Assembly (NCBI RefSeq): GCF_003597395.2
Contig: NC_133769.1
Location: 44,929,139-44,993,138 of the forward strand
Direction: 5' to 3'
Origin: Chelonoidis abingdonii
Lineage: Eukaryota; Chordata; Testudines; Testudinidae
Length of the DNA: 64,000 nt
The translations under genes were made by a program, and so were the position numbers. The notes below the pieces were generated by a model. That model was not told the DNA's origin. It searched no databases and saw nothing but the letters and a program-made list of their open reading frames with translations. Of this stretch, positions 1-12,264 are shown piece after piece. Numbering within the stretch: position 1 is the stretch's first letter; each line of letters begins with the position of its first letter.

Positions 1-2086
1 TATAGGCATCTAAGATACTGGTTTGATCTTGCCTCCCAGTTTTGCCCTGACCCTCCTTTCTCTCTGCCATTATAGCCCATGATCCCTCTTGTTTCCGACC
101 CATCTCCCAGCTCTTCTGGTTCCCCACTTACCTGTGGGCTTTGCTTAATGATCTGTGGGCTTTACCTGTGGGCTTTGCTTAATGATCAATTTCACACAGA
201 GGTAAACTGGGTTTGGATCATGCTGCAGGCATTGGCCATTGAGGACAACATTTAACTTGTGGCTTACACTTGCATTATGCAGATGAAATATACTAGAAAC
301 TGTCTTGGAAAATCTTGGCTGCAGGCCAATAGTCTGCCATGAACTTCATATCATCATGATAGTTAGTTGTCAGTTAAAATGGCAAATGCTTAAATGCATG
401 GAAATTCCAAAATGTTTTACACTAAAATCAAAACTTCAGTAGCAATGGAAAAGTATAATTAGGATTATCCTAGCAATCTTGACTATGCCTCACTCTAATC
501 TAACATTTAGAAAAGAAACTGTATAGTTTGCAGATGTAGAACTGATAATGTTAACCACAAAGTATTGGTTCAAAAGGGTTAAGAATAGAGGGGAAAAGAG
601 AAATACAAAATGTTAGGCTCTACAGGTTGGCTTGATTCATCTCTGACAGGCTGCATGGGGCACCATTCCAATTGCCAGAGGAAACCGTGTTCTTTATTTG
701 TCACTAGTGCATTAGTTATTTAAAGCTTTATCCAGAGGATGTATACGGTGTGGCGAATGGTAGAAATTATTTTTAACAATTGACCAATATGATGAATATA
801 TTAAATATTTTTTATGCTTCAAGCATAAATTAATATAAAAATGAATGTGTTCCTTTTCCTCTAATGCGAATAAGTAGAATGTATTAGTATACAAGTAATA
901 TTTAGGATATGTAATATAATTACTAGGTATTAGTGGTCCCAATCCTACACCTGAGGAATTTAGTAGGAATTTTGTTTTCTACTTCAATAGGCGTTGGGTC
1001 AGGCCTTTGTTTTGCTACTTTTACTGATGTTCTGTATTTAGTTTATCCTTCCCTCACTTTATTTCTTGGAGGCGTGTGTTCAAATTATCAGAAAATACAA
1101 ATCAAATACTTCAAGAAACTTCAGCTCATCTTGCCTGCGCATCCACCTCATGCATACCCTGAGCTGCAGCTATGGAGCACTCAGCACAGTGGTTCAAAAT
1201 GGAGTGAAGATGCAAAACCACCTTTACATTCCCTCAGTCTTTTGAGTATCCAAATGCCAAGCTGATGCTACCATCAACTACAACAGTCTGAAGGCTGCTG
1301 CAACTTGTGCCCAATTGCCAATAGCCCCCGGATACCATTGCAACAGCTGGCGATAGCTGGAGTACACGGTCACTCACCACGCCCTTGTTTCCCTTGCTAC
1401 GTTCTTGCACTAGTAGCCAAGAGTAGGGAGTGTAGCAAGCATTATAACAGCTCTGGGTCACAGAAGAATTCCCCCATGTAGGGGAAATCCTTCAGTGGGC
1501 AGATCTGCCAGGTTTGGAGACTCTGTGCCATTGGAGCAGCACTAAGAAGCCCCAAAGTATTGAAGCACCAGGAAAATCATAAAATATTCATGATTGTTGG
1601 AAATACCACATCAATGTTACAATAAATTATCCACCTGTGTGTGTAAAGGTGACTAAATGTTTAGTCTCTTTTTGACCAATATACATAGAATTGCTTTTTA
1701 GCGCTATCTTTCCCCCCACTGTTCTTGGAAGCTATTGTATGTTTTAGTTTTCCTGTGTACTATACAATTACTGTATGACATTGCTATGCCTTCACATGCT
1801 TAAAGCTTACTTGTAAAAGTAATATTTGTCAAATGATGTACAGAGAAACCTGTGTTAAGTGCTCATTAAACAAGTCCTGATCTGTGAAGGAAGGCAGTCT
1901 TTTGATAAAGGTGGCTGAGAATTTAAAATGTTTTTTAGTGTCATAATATTTCAGAATCAATGCAGGAAAGGACCATCATGCATAAAGCTGAAGGAAATCC
2001 CATTAGGGAATAAATTATAGGTATTTAACAACAACAAAACCCCTGCTTAGCTTCTAAAACACTTTCAGATGTAAATGCTAAAGTAC
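1..2086. other. Gene-free stretch, no repeat family recognised
   Basis: I see no exon, RNA gene or assignable repeat here. The region is A/T-rich, especially around 700-930, where a 76-codon open frame is an AT-rich chance frame. A short tandem duplication at 131-188 is listed separately. Open frames around 933-1461 on both strands overlap each other and show no recognisable domain. Confidence 0.5.
131..188. repeat. 34-bp tandem duplication
   Basis: A 24-bp block beginning ACCTGTGGGC occurs at 131-154 and again at 165-188, so the unit is 34 bp and the second copy is partial. It is a simple local duplication with no evident function. Confidence 0.8.
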
Positions 2087-2099
2087 TCACATTTTTATT

Positions 2100-2329
2100 T
2101 CAGGTTTCAGAGTAGCAGCCGTGTTAGTCTGTATCCACAAAAGGAACAGGAGTACTTGTGTCACCTTAGAGACTAACAAATTTATTTCAGCAGGAGCTTT
2201 CGTGAGCTGCAGCTCACTTCTTCAGATGCATGGAATGGAACCATCTGAAGAAGTGAGCTGTAGCTCACGAAAGCTCACGCTGAAATAAATTTGTTAGTCT
2301 CTAAGGTGCCACAAGTACTTCTGTTCTTT
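2100..2329. mobile_element. Short foldback element derived from Penelope-like element ends
   Basis: A 230-bp element lies between 13-bp direct repeats TCACATTTTTATT at 2087-2099 and 2330-2342, a perfect target-site duplication. Its halves are inverted copies of each other: the block around 2162-2230 (GAGACTAACAAATTTATTTC onward) is repeated in reverse complement at about 2240-2318. The outer sequence resembles the ends of the Penelope-like element at 52,181-54,423, including the GTTAGTCT and ATGCAT blocks. There is no coding sequence, so it would have moved in trans. Both arms carry a CTGAAGA-stem-GAAA motif, discussed in the findings. Confidence 0.75.
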
Positions 2330-2342
2330 TCACATTTTTATT

Positions 2343-5300
2343 GTTAGTGAAATGTAAATACTAAACAAAAAAGTTTTTAAAATATATGTAAGGTCATTTG
2401 TAGCTGAAATACTGATCTTTTTACTAGACAGACATCTTGTTGAGAGGTGAAATAAAGATGGAACACTTTTCCATCATCTGTGGTCAGGGTTTTCAGTAAA
2501 AAAGCTTAAAGCAATACATATATCTACCTGAAGTGCAATCCTCTGTACACTGGGCACCTTTCCAGTGCCCACTAAAGTCAGGGAGAATCTTTCCAGAGTC
2601 TTCAGCAGACATTGGTTTGGGTGGCAGCCCCTAAATTAAGTCCACAATATGCCATGTGTGCATGGAAGTCCAACTCAGTTCACCTGGTCTCTTAGAAGTA
2701 TCTGGGCCCAATTCTGAATGGCTTTAGAGGAATTGTCACTTAATATAAGTAGCTTAACATACATACCCCTATACAGACAATCCACTGGTGAACCCAAGAG
2801 ACAGATTCCAGATTAGTGAAGTTCCTATTATAAGAATACAAATTTTAGATAAGAAAAAAATTCTATAGTAAAGTATGTGGGGAGATCGCTTAGGATAGAT
2901 GATTTTAAAACATTTTCAAAGTAGTTTATCACCCTGAGGAACTCTTTCTTTAGTATACAAAGCATCACCAAGGTTCATGAGCTGTTTCTACACAGAATAT
3001 TGTAGACCATGCTATCTGACACCCACTCCACAAGTCATAATGGTAGCTGAGACATGAGAGATGTATATGCAAAATAAACAATCCTGATACATTTAACTGA
3101 ATTGTAGCCCTTTGCTATTTATAACTGTTTGAATCAGCAGTAATATCACTAAATAGAATAAATGCCCAAATGTACTGCAATACTTTCAAACATGTAAAAG
3201 TGTGTGCAAAGAGTTCCTGCTTTCTTAAATAAGCTGTCTGAATAATTGGCTTTTATCATCTATAGCATCTTGCAAGAATCTACTTATTACTGCCATACGC
3301 TTAAAGCATTTAAAAAAGTTTGATAAGCTAAAGCTGGCAGTTTGAAGCTCTATTGTCCACTAAAAATGGCAGTGATCCAGATACAAGATTGAGACACCTT
3401 TTGTCGCCAGCCTTGATTGACTTGACTTTGCATAGTATTAGAAAAACCACATGCTTGTCTCTCTTTTTTCAGGTGTCACTTGCTTTGTTCAGGTGCTATT
3501 ATAATACATCAAAGGAAGAGAAAAGGGGTGGCATAGAAAATACCATAATTTGCACTATTTGTACTGCACAAGCAGATGGAGCTTTGTGCTTGTTATGAAC
3601 CATTCATCCATTCCAACCAGCTGTTAACCCTTTACTGTTTGCATTGTACAATCCCAGGGCAGCAGTTATAGTTTGCACAACATTGACTTATGATTCCTTC
3701 CAATATTCCATGAGTAATATACTGAAAGCACTGACCCAGAAAGAGCTAGGTGCGAGGAGCTCTCTGTACAATACTGCCTTAAATCCAGTACCTTTTAGTA
3801 CAAAGCAGAGCAGCCAATGTCACTATCGCTACAACTGCACTGGCCATCACTCACAAATCTTGTTTTACTCTTCCTTCACCATTGCTGCAGTGGAAGAAAA
3901 ATGTAGTGCATGACGCTGACAGAACTCTGTGAGGATCATAATGTGATGTTGGTGAGAAATGGGATTTCTCTTCATCACAGTTATGACTGGGACATATGGC
4001 AAGTACCTTACTGCCTCTCCTGTTTAATGTGAAACCTCTATGTACTGTCTAAATCCCGTCCCAAGCCAGCATAGCACAGGAGTTTGGGACAGGTGGGGTA
4101 CAAGGAAGTGCAAAGTGAATCTTGGGCCGACTAGTGTGTGATCTTGTCTGCAAAGGTGAACAATGCAAGCTGCCTCACCAGAAGCTATGCTTATACCCTT
4201 GGATGTACATAAGTGTGGAATACGTTACTATAAATGATGTGTTTCCTTACTCCAGCTGATGTTCATTTTATGCCCAGAATCATGATAGCTCTTCAGATGT
4301 TATCTCAGCCAAAGGGACTACACATTAATAAATGTCTAATCCTATTTGGAAACTAGTAGGAATTTTTTACTTCAAGTGGTTAGCCATAGCGGAAACGTAA
4401 AAATCAATAGTACTATCCATGTACTGCCAGATACTATAAAGTGCTAAGAAGTATAATAGGAAAGGAAAAGCCTTGTATGTGATGGAAACAAGACTAGAAA
4501 CCTTTGAGAAACCGATTATGGACAAAGTAATGGAAGATTTCAACTACTTAGACATAAACTCAGACATAAAACAAATCCTACTTGTCTTACATGAGTAGTC
4601 TCAATAAGCCAATTTCATCCCAGATGTAAGTCCTTTCCATGACACTATTCAAGACCCTGATCCATATTCTACTGAAATCTATGGCAGTCTTACAACTGAT
4701 GTTAATGGGAAGTGGATCAGGTCAGTGTTGGATTATGGCACAGACAGAACTGTGCGTCAGGCTCTGGCTTCTGGAGTCATTTGATTACATCAGAATCTAA
4801 GTTTTCATTTCAAAACAGAGTAAGTATCTAGCCCTCGTGTTTACCAAGAATAGCTTGGAAATGTGGTGTATGGCTGAGTCTGCAGACAGCCTGCAGCAAT
4901 AGCTCTGGGGGTGGGGCAGTGAATAGCCCCATGCACCACAATGAAGTGTTAACTCCAATGAATATTGCTCTGAGAGTCCCTGCCACCCTAGCAAAGGGCT
5001 CTATCTGTGTCAGGAGAAGAAGAGTGCAGAGGGCCCAGTCCACTCAACCAAATGAATATATCCTGCCTGCTGGGGGTAAATACTGGGGATTCCCTGCTGC
5101 CATCCCTGAGGTGGGAAAGGGGACGCCTGCTGATGCAGCTCATGAGAGGAGGAACCCTGTTGCCACTGCTGGGAGAGAAGAAGGAGGGCCTATGCTGGTG
5201 TCCTAGCAAGTCAGGAGAGGAGGGGGACATGGAAAAAGCCAGAACTATGGGGAAGGAGTTCTGACATGACTAGGTTTCCAGGATTGTCTAAATTCAGTCC

Positions 5301-5654
5301 TGGATGAGACATCAAGTGAGTAAGGCAAGTACCATTTCATTTGTTAAGGGCAATGAATAAATTTTAGGGCCATAAGAACCTTACAAGTTTTTAACCATCA
5401 TTTCTGAATATCTGTGGGGCAAATCCAGACCCTTTCCAAATCTATTGAGAAACAAGAAAAAAATGGAAAAGATGCAATTCATCGAAATCATTAATCCTAA
5501 ATAAATGACTAAAAAAACCAAGACTTTCCTAATCTTTGTGCTAGCTCCGTGCACATCAGGCTCTGTGTGGGTGAAATCCTGCCCACAGCCTTCAGTCCAG
5601 AGCCAGATTATGGAGCTCTTGCACAGCCTTTCTAGTTTATAGGCCTCTCTGTCA
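2343..5654. other. Gene-free stretch
   Basis: No exon or RNA gene is supportable. Open frames near 3353-3598, 3644-3913 and 4797-5264 have no recognisable domain, and those at 4.8-5.3 kb overlap on both strands in a locally GC-richer patch. Around 4640-4725 there is a diverged partly palindromic ancient repeat (TACTGAAATCTATGGCAGTC, then TGTTAATGGGAAGTGGATCA) also seen elsewhere in the window. Confidence 0.45.
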
Positions 5655-5990
5655 CCACCTGTAACTAGAGCTGCTTGAAATTTTTTACATTAAAGGCTTT
5701 TCTGCAAACAATCTTTTCTTAAAGTCACATTTTTTGTGAAAATTGTCAGCACTGAAATTTTCCATTTTTCCTGAATTATGTGACATTAAAACATTTTTTT
5801 AAATCAAAATCTATATAAAAATTATTGAACATTTTTGTTTACCAACAATACAATTTTTGGTAAATAAACCTGTTTGATAAGGATTCTAAATAGTATTTTG
5901 ATTTTAAAAAGGCATAAGAAAGTCAAGGAAATTTTCACAAAACCCAGAAAATGAGTGCATTTGAAATCCTGTGAAACAGAAACAGTTCAG
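5655..5990. repeat. AT-rich interspersed repeat, TAGAGCTG family
   Basis: The segment opens with CTAGAGCTGCTTGAAATTTT and continues as AT-rich sequence full of AAATTTT and TTTTGTGAAA motifs. Segments with the same opening occur near 9,065 and 24,575. The shared start and A/T-rich body suggest one diverged interspersed family; I cannot name its class. Confidence 0.35.
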
Positions 5991-6744
5991 AAATCTCCCA
6001 CAAAACTGTTTTTCTCTTTTTTGACCACTTCTACTCATAACATAATCTCCCAGTTCCACTTATGCAGGGTTGGCACAAAGACTGCTTTTAAAAGTGTTTG
6101 ATTACACAATTTAGCACCTATCACAATTTTGGTGTTTGATATTAGCAGGGGGTGAAAAACAGTATTGCTCTAAATGGCATAAAACCTACTTTAGCAGTAA
6201 TTTGGATGTTCCAATGCTAACCTTGGACCTAAGTAACAAGTAGGGAATAGGTGTGTTCCTCAAACTCTCTCCTTCCCTGCTCAGCACAATGCTAATATGG
6301 CTGCCATGTCTCCTTTCATTATGATATCCCTTGGCAGTCATTATGAATAGTACCTGCCAACAAAAGCACTCAGTGTTCAAATGAGTAATGTGAATGGTCA
6401 TTTTGTATTCAACAATAAGAAAGTGGAATGGACAAGGTACATCAACTATCTGCTCAAAGACGAGAGGTATTTTAGCTCAACTGCAGTAGGGTGGCCTGTG
6501 ATGCTGTACACTCTGTACTAGTATGTCATTGGGCCCAGACCTGCAAGCTCCTAAGCATTTTTTGCTGAAGTCAATGGGAACTGAAGGCAGGTAGAGAATC
6601 TTGGAAGAGCAGGATGAGGTTTAGTAAGTCGATGATCTGGTTCAAAAGACATTGAAGAGATTAAGTAATTCAGCCTCCAGAGTTAACTTCCATTCCTCAA
6701 GCAATCAGGAAACAATCAAGGGTAAAATGTTGAGAAGGTCTTGC

Positions 6745-7785
6745 ATGACTTTGGAGCCTAAGTCCCATTTCAGAAAGTGACATAAAAACTTACTTAAACA
6801 GTCACTGGACGAGAGAGAGTGAGAATGACTCTATAGCCTAGTGGCTTGTGTACTCGCCTAGAAACCCAGGCCCTGTTCCAACAGGTATGTAATTATGTTA
6901 TACAAAGTGGAATAGCTTCAAGAGGAGAGGTAGTGACCCACCCTTGAACACACATTGCCCCGCGGTTAGGGCACTCACCTGGGTTCAAGTGCCTGCTCCA
7001 CATCAGGTAGAGGAAGAATTTGAACCCTGGTCCCCCACATCCTGCGTGAGTGCTCGAACCATTGGGCGAAAGGTAGTGGCCTCTTAATTTTCTGTGAAAA
7101 AGGGCTAACCTGGCTTGAACACCTAACTCCAGAAGAGTATTCATACCCATGAATCCTCAGCACAAGGAGTTGCCTAACTCCCTTTGAGGGGCAAAGCCTA
7201 AGCCCCACCCTTCTCCTCATTATTTCCTACTGATGAGTTTAGGTGGTTCCCCACTCAGCATGCTGGTTTTTGTGAATCCCATTCTCCTGCATTTAACTTT
7301 CCCTATGCATTGTACAGGGAGCTTGGGTGCCTAACTCAGGGCTGTGAACTCCAGTAGGTAGCAGGGCCCTTCTACTTAAGCATTGCAACACTGAGTCTAA
7401 GGGCTTATCTCCACAAACATTTACTTAGCGGCAAACTGGGATGTGAATCTACCCTGCACTATCCTGCATACACTAACTGTCCATGTGGCTCCTGCTGAGA
7501 CACTTTAACAGTTTGTTAATGCGCTTTGATTAGTCCCATTTCAATGAGGACTAGATCAAAGTGCATTAGCAAACAGTTCATGTGCATCATCAGGGCTAAA
7601 TGGACAGTTAGTCCATGCCAAGCTACTGCAGGGTAGATTCAAAACCCATCTTGCCTCAAACTAACTGTTCATGTAGACAAGCCGTAAGTCCACTTTGTAG
7701 CTCTAGCCCTTAGAAGCTTAAGCCTAACTGAAAATCAATAGGACTGAGGCTCTGAAGTGGGAAATTAGGCTTCCAAAATCAATTA
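6745..7785. repeat. About 1-kb foldback interspersed repeat
   Basis: The left end (TTGGAGCCTAAGTCCCATTT at 6751-6770) is matched in reverse complement by the right end near 7751-7780, so the unit has inverted termini about 1 kb apart. A smaller inverted pair lies inside: GGGCACTCACCTGGGTTCAA near 6970 and its rough reverse complement near 7020-7065. A separate 290-bp MITE is nested at 7403-7690. The architecture suggests a non-autonomous DNA transposon. No transposase is present, the boundaries are approximate, and the open frames at 6893-7220 are not genes. Confidence 0.5.
7403..7690. mobile_element. MITE-like foldback element
   Basis: The left end AAGGGCTTATCTCCACAAAC is matched in reverse complement by the right end, which reads GTTCATGTAGACAAGCCGTA. 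Inner segments also pair, for example AACTGTCCATGTGG with a reverse-complement-like copy downstream. This is the GGCTTGTCTACA-type end common among short reptilian DNA elements. It sits inside the 6.7-7.8 kb foldback. TSDs were not confirmed. Confidence 0.6.
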
Positions 7786-8148
7786 GGTGCTTTTGAAAAT
7801 GTGACCCTAAATCACAAGTTGGTCTGTATTTTTATTTGCCATTCTCTTTCTATGGAGTGTGGCCATATGGCTAAGTTTGTTGCTTTGCTTTACCTGGCTT
7901 CTTTTCCTTTGGGTCATCTGCACTGGAGGAATTTTGCTGACATGAAAGCAATGAACGTGCATTTACTAATCACGGCTATATGTTCACATGTACAGAGGTT
8001 TTTTTTCACTTCACGTGTTTCTGCTTCAGAATGCACCTCTTTACTGTAACGTTTATCTGAGAGAGTACAGAGGATGCCCTCTGAATAGCTGAGCAGAAAC
8101 TAAAAGGTAATCCAGCTAAAATGCAATAACGTGGTAATTTTGTGTATT

Positions 8149-8394
8149 TTATTTCTGAAGAATTTCCATATTTATGCTTGCTTTAATAGAGCTTGATGAA
8201 GTGCCCACAGTCTCCAAGAAGCAGGCAACAGCATCTAAATTATTTAAGAAAGCATCCACAGCACTATAATGACTACTAACCCATCTCCGGGAATAAAGGT
8301 CAGCAAATATATTAGGGTCTTTGTGCATTGCTACTGACATTTTCCAGTGCCTTCCCCGCAGCTTTTTGAAAAAGAGAAACAGAGTAAAATGCAA
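8149..8394 (-). pseudogene. Fragment resembling a hAT/ZMYM-type transposase-derived protein
   Basis: An 81-codon minus-strand open frame contains RRWVSSHYSAVDAFLNNLDA followed by VACFLETV. This resembles the segment beginning with a TRW motif, followed by an aliphatic/acidic helix, found in hAT-type transposases and their domesticated ZMYM1-like relatives. Nothing of the zinc-finger N-terminus or the C-terminal dimerisation region is visible nearby, so it would be a short fossil. Recognition rests on one motif of about 30 residues and the call could be wrong; a chance frame is the alternative. Confidence 0.27.
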
Positions 8395-8676
8395 ACACTT
8401 TATTTAATGGGAATCACTTCCCCAATTTCATGCTTAGAGTTGCTTAGTGATAGTCAAGAATAGTTGGCTTTAAATGATAAGAATTGGTAAACTGGAGAAA
8501 GATGGGTTTTAATTTGTCATGGCATTATCTAATCACATTATGCAATTAAAATATGCAACAATATTCAGTTAGCAATTAATAAATTAAACTCCAGAAACTA
8601 CTTATTGAACTATTGGCCAGTTCACACTCAAATAAAAAAACCTCATATAATAAAATGGCACTGGTTGTTTGGGAAA

Positions 8677-8697
8677 AGAGAGAGAGAGAGAGAGAGA
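8677..8697. repeat. (AG)n microsatellite
   Basis: Uninterrupted AG dinucleotides of about 21 bp. Confidence 0.9.
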
Positions 8698-8754
8698 CAA
8701 GAAAACATGGGGTTCTCGTCTCTACCCTATCACTGATTCACTCTGTAAGTCTTT

Positions 8755-8855
8755 AGGAAAATTAAGGCCAAGGAAAACTCTGAGTTTGATCCTGCTGCCT
8801 CTGATGACAATGGCAAAACTCTCACTCACTTTCTTCAGAGATGATCCTGGAGAAT
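8755..8855. repeat. Ancient palindromic repeat fragment
   Basis: The segment contains CTCTGAGTTTGATCCTGCTG, CAATGGCAAAACTCTCACTC and CTTCAGAGATGATCCTGG. The two GATCCTG blocks flank a CAATGGCAAAACT core. Similar blocks occur near 4640-4725, 6530-6600, 26,145-26,225 and 39,220-39,290. It appears to be an old interspersed repeat common to amniote DNA; I cannot name the family. Confidence 0.35.
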
Positions 8856-9061
8856 AACAGTAAAAGTTACTAAGTATTATTAGTGTTAGAATTCATATCT
8901 TCATGTTGGCAATGGAAAAAAGAAATTCAGGAGAAAGAATTATAAATTTCTGGGATTTATAAAACCTTTAGGCAAGTGCCTGAAACCTTCATTGCAAACA
9001 TTTGTTGAAGTTAGTAACATATGTTTAATATAAATTCTTGGCTGCTGGGATAGTGGAAGTC

Positions 9062-9300
9062 ATTAGTAGAGCTGAGCAAATAATTGCTTGTGGTTCAGGG
9101 GCCAAACAGAAAATTAAAAGCTATGGTCTGGTTCATTCAGATTGAAACAAATATTTTCATCTAATCAAAAAAACACGCAAAGAAAAAAAGCAAAACATTT
9201 CAAAATGAAAAAATTGCAATGAAATGTTTTGAACTGGTTGAAACAAAATGTTTTGACTCTTTTGAACACTTTTCCTATTGCACTATTTGCCAAATTCAGG
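9062..9300. repeat. AT-rich interspersed repeat, TAGAGCTG family
   Basis: The opening TAGAGCTGAGCAAATAATTG is followed by AAACATTTCAAAATGAAAAA and GAACTGGTTGAAACAAAATG blocks, which are locally self-complementary. The start matches segments at 5,655 and 24,575. Class not assigned. Confidence 0.4.
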
Positions 9301-9309
9301 AGTTTTGCC

Positions 9310-9331
9310 GGGGGGGGGGGGGGGGGGGGGG
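9310..9331. repeat. 22-bp poly(G) run
   Basis: Twenty-two consecutive G residues follow TTTTGCC. In a diploid vertebrate such a run is unstable and easily miscalled, so its exact length should not be trusted. It is followed directly by an A-rich stretch. Confidence 0.9.
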
Positions 9332-9924
9332 CATTTTTGGCAAAAAAATTAAAATAAAATAAAAGCAATTTGTAGAAAAAAATTACCCAATGGTAGTCAT
9401 TAGGTCACACCAGCCTCCAAATATGGTGAAGCAATCACTTTCCCCGTAAATGAAATGCAGCCAAGCCCAGGTGGAACATGGCAGCTTCTTACCAGCAAAG
9501 AGTACCACTTACATAATTAACTAAAGCAGAAAGAAGAATACCATAACCATTTGAAAATGCAGTGAGACTGTTGGTGGGCAGAGGGTAATTATTCAAACTG
9601 GAACTTGGGCTGGATACTAGAGATGAAATGCTTACGCCTTCAAGGCCTTTGGAAGATACAAATCACTAGACAATTGCTAAGGAGCAGCAAGTGGGGGCTG
9701 TGTTACTAAAAATCAGATTATGGGGATGATGTCATCTCCATGAGGCCAAAGCTGCACAGTGTTGGAAGTGATTGCATAGTTGTCATGAAATCAGTAAGTC
9801 AAAATACAAGATCCGACAGACACTATCCAAAACCCTACACAGCCCAGAAATTTTAGGTGTTCAAAATCCAAATCCAGCTCTAAATGTCATGACTTCAGTC
9901 CTTAAATGCCACCATTATTTAATC

Positions 9925-10690
9925 ACAGAATTCTAAAAATGCAGGGCTGGAAAGGACCGTTAGAGATCATTTCGTTAATTCTCCTCCACTGAGGCAGGAC
10001 CAAGTAAACCTAGCCCATCCCTAACAGATATTTGTCCAATCTGTTCTTAAAAACCTCCAATGATAGGAATTCCAAAAACTCCCTGGAAGCCTACTCCATA
10101 GCTTAACTATCCTTATAGTTAGAAAGTTTCTCCTAAGATCTAACTTAAATCTCTCTTGCTTCAAAGTAAACTGAATACTTCTTGTCCTACATTCAGGGAC
10201 ATGGAGAACAATTGCTCACCGTCCTCTTTATAACAGCTTTGAAGAGGAAGGCTGTTATCTGTCCCCCACTCAGTCTTCTCAATACTGAAAAATGTTTTTA
10301 ACTTTTCCTCATAGATCAGGTTTTCTAAACTTTTTATCATTTTTGTTGCTCTCCTCCAATTTGTCTACACCTTTCCTAAATGTGGGGCCCAGAATTGAAC
10401 ATGGTACTTCAGCTGAGGCCTCATCAGAGCTGAGTAGAGCAAGACAATTACCTCCCAGGTCTTATATTCAACAATCCCGTTAATACACCCCAAAACAATA
10501 TTAGCCTTTATTGCAACTGCATCACATTGTTGACTCATGTTCAATTTGTGATCGACTATAACCCCCAGATCCTTTTCAGCAATATCACTGCCGAATCAGT
10601 TATTCCCCATTTTGTAGCTGTGCATTTGATTTTTTTCCTTCTTAAGTGCAGTAACCACACACTATTGAGTATCATACCAGGACCAAATAA
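9925..10690 (-). mobile_element. CR1 LINE, 3' portion
   Basis: Read on the minus strand this is the end of CR1 ORF2 and its 3' region, finishing with GGTCCTTTCCAGCCCTGCAT near 9,935. The plus-strand phrases TCCCTAACAGATATTTGTCC, ATTGAACATGGTACTTCAGC and ATGTTCAATTTGTGATCGAC are the familiar reverse-complement CR1 text. Equivalent sequence is seen at 21,240-21,660 and 61,372-62,240. The 5' part is missing, as expected for target-primed insertion with premature termination. No intact frame remains. Confidence 0.88.
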
Positions 10691-10991
10691 CTAATGAGCT
10701 TGTTAGGTCAGTGCAGCTGGACATACCTGCCCTGCCTAATAGTCTGATAATTTAAATGGGTTTTACATTGAAATAAAGGTGTGAGGCAGCTTATTTAACA
10801 CACGTGGAGTTGCATGCACACAGTGCAAGGGAGTTGCAATGGATTCTGTGGTGCTTCTGTATGAAAGCTGTTGTACAGAAACACATCATAGCTAGGGCTC
10901 TACTAAATTCATGGTCCATTTTGGTCAGTTTCACAGACACAGGATTTAAAAAATCGTAAATTTCATGAATCACCTTGTGATGAGGGAAGCC

Positions 10992-11030
10992 GGGGCTCAA
11001 CCCTCCCTGTGGAGGAGGGGAGCCACACCG
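10992..11030. repeat. 39-bp direct repeat, left copy
   Basis: Identical over all 39 positions to 12,345-12,383. It contains an internal inverted pair, CCCTCC and GGAGGGG, so it could form a small hairpin. It begins 14 bp inside the left boundary of the GC-rich element. Confidence 0.9.
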
Positions 11031-11176
11031 GCCTCGTCCTGTCCTCGCTGGGTCCTGTCCCTCGGGTCCGCGGTCCACTGTCCGGGCGTTCGGTCCTGTT
11101 GGAGCGGAGGGACACAGAAAGTCAGCGTGGCCCCGCCTTGACTGCAGGCGGGTACCACCCGAAACGGTCCGCTACA

Positions 11177-11560
11177 CTCTGGCCCTTTGGGCAGGCAGAG
11201 CAGCAGTAATGTTCAATGTGACCCCGCCCTTGGGTTCCGGGCGGAGGCAACCAAATACTAGTACAATTCGGCTCTGGCCTGTGGCAGCAGGCAGAAACAG
11301 AGTCATAGGGGCCAGCCCTTGGTCTGTCGGGAGCGAGGGTACCAAACGCCAGACAACAGGCTCTGCCCTTGGGGCAGGGCAGAGCAGTACCAGAGTCACG
11401 CGGCCAGCCTTGGTTGGGCCGGGGGCACCCAAAATGTATACAACAGGCCCAGCCTTTGGGCAGGGTAGAGCAGTACCTGAGTCAATAGGGAGCCCAGCCC
11501 TGTTGGGTTTGGGCGGGTTAGCACCAAAACCCTCATCAATGGTCCAGCCACACGAGAGGC
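11177..11560. repeat. Degenerate tandem array, 87-94 bp unit
   Basis: Units start near 11,177, 11,271, 11,360, 11,447 and 11,541. Each opens with a variant of GGCTCTGCCCTTGGGGCAGG, followed by AGAGCAGTACCAGAGTCA and then GCCAGCCCTTGG. The period is not a multiple of three, so open frames across it are not evidence of coding. Confidence 0.75.
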
Positions 11561-12264
11561 TAGCAAGTCGAGCCACTAACGGGGGCACAGGCCTAGTAGA
11601 CTAACACAGTCAAAGGCCATGCTAGGACTGCCCGCTCTTGGGCGAGGGACACCAGCAGCAAATACACGGTAGGTGTGGATGAAGGGGGAGACTGCACCGT
11701 TACGGGTGGCAGGGGGGAATGCAGGCCCACCCACTCCTCTGCGTTCAGCACCGGGCCTAGTAGCGGGCTGTCGCCACGCTAGGGGCGTGTCAGTGGAGAT
11801 CAGGATCCCGAAACACACTGACAGTGATCCGAGGCTCACGACCGAAACACACACAGCGAATCAGTTGGGATCCTGACTGCCACCGGTCATCGGCTGGCGG
11901 GGCCTTACTGCGGCTTGACTGTAGTCAGCCGCCCCGCGGGCTTACTTCCATCCCCAAGCCTCGCTTCCTACTGGTTCGCCGGTAGTCTAACCCGTCATGG
12001 GCTTCCTCCCAGTCCAGGTAGGTAGAATCCGGGTGACGCCCTATCTAGGGTTAGCTGAGGCCAGTCCGGTCGCGAAGGTTCCTCAGTGCCGTAGTTGGGC
12101 TGGGCAGCTTGGTATTCCCGCGCTCAGGGTCGTGGTTGCCTCGGTCGTTCCGGGCAAAAGCCCTGGTCCCTGTCTCCGAGCTCAGCAGCCTCCCAGCGAA
12201 CAAGGGTCAGCCATGCAGTCTGCTCTCGCCGGCTGCTGAGCTCCAACAGAAGGCAGGCGCCCGG

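Noticed and set aside
11172..11604. 138- and 131-codon open frames on opposite strands
   Set aside because: Both overlap the ~90-bp tandem array in GC-rich DNA, where stops are rare; the repeat period is not a multiple of three and no domain is visible.
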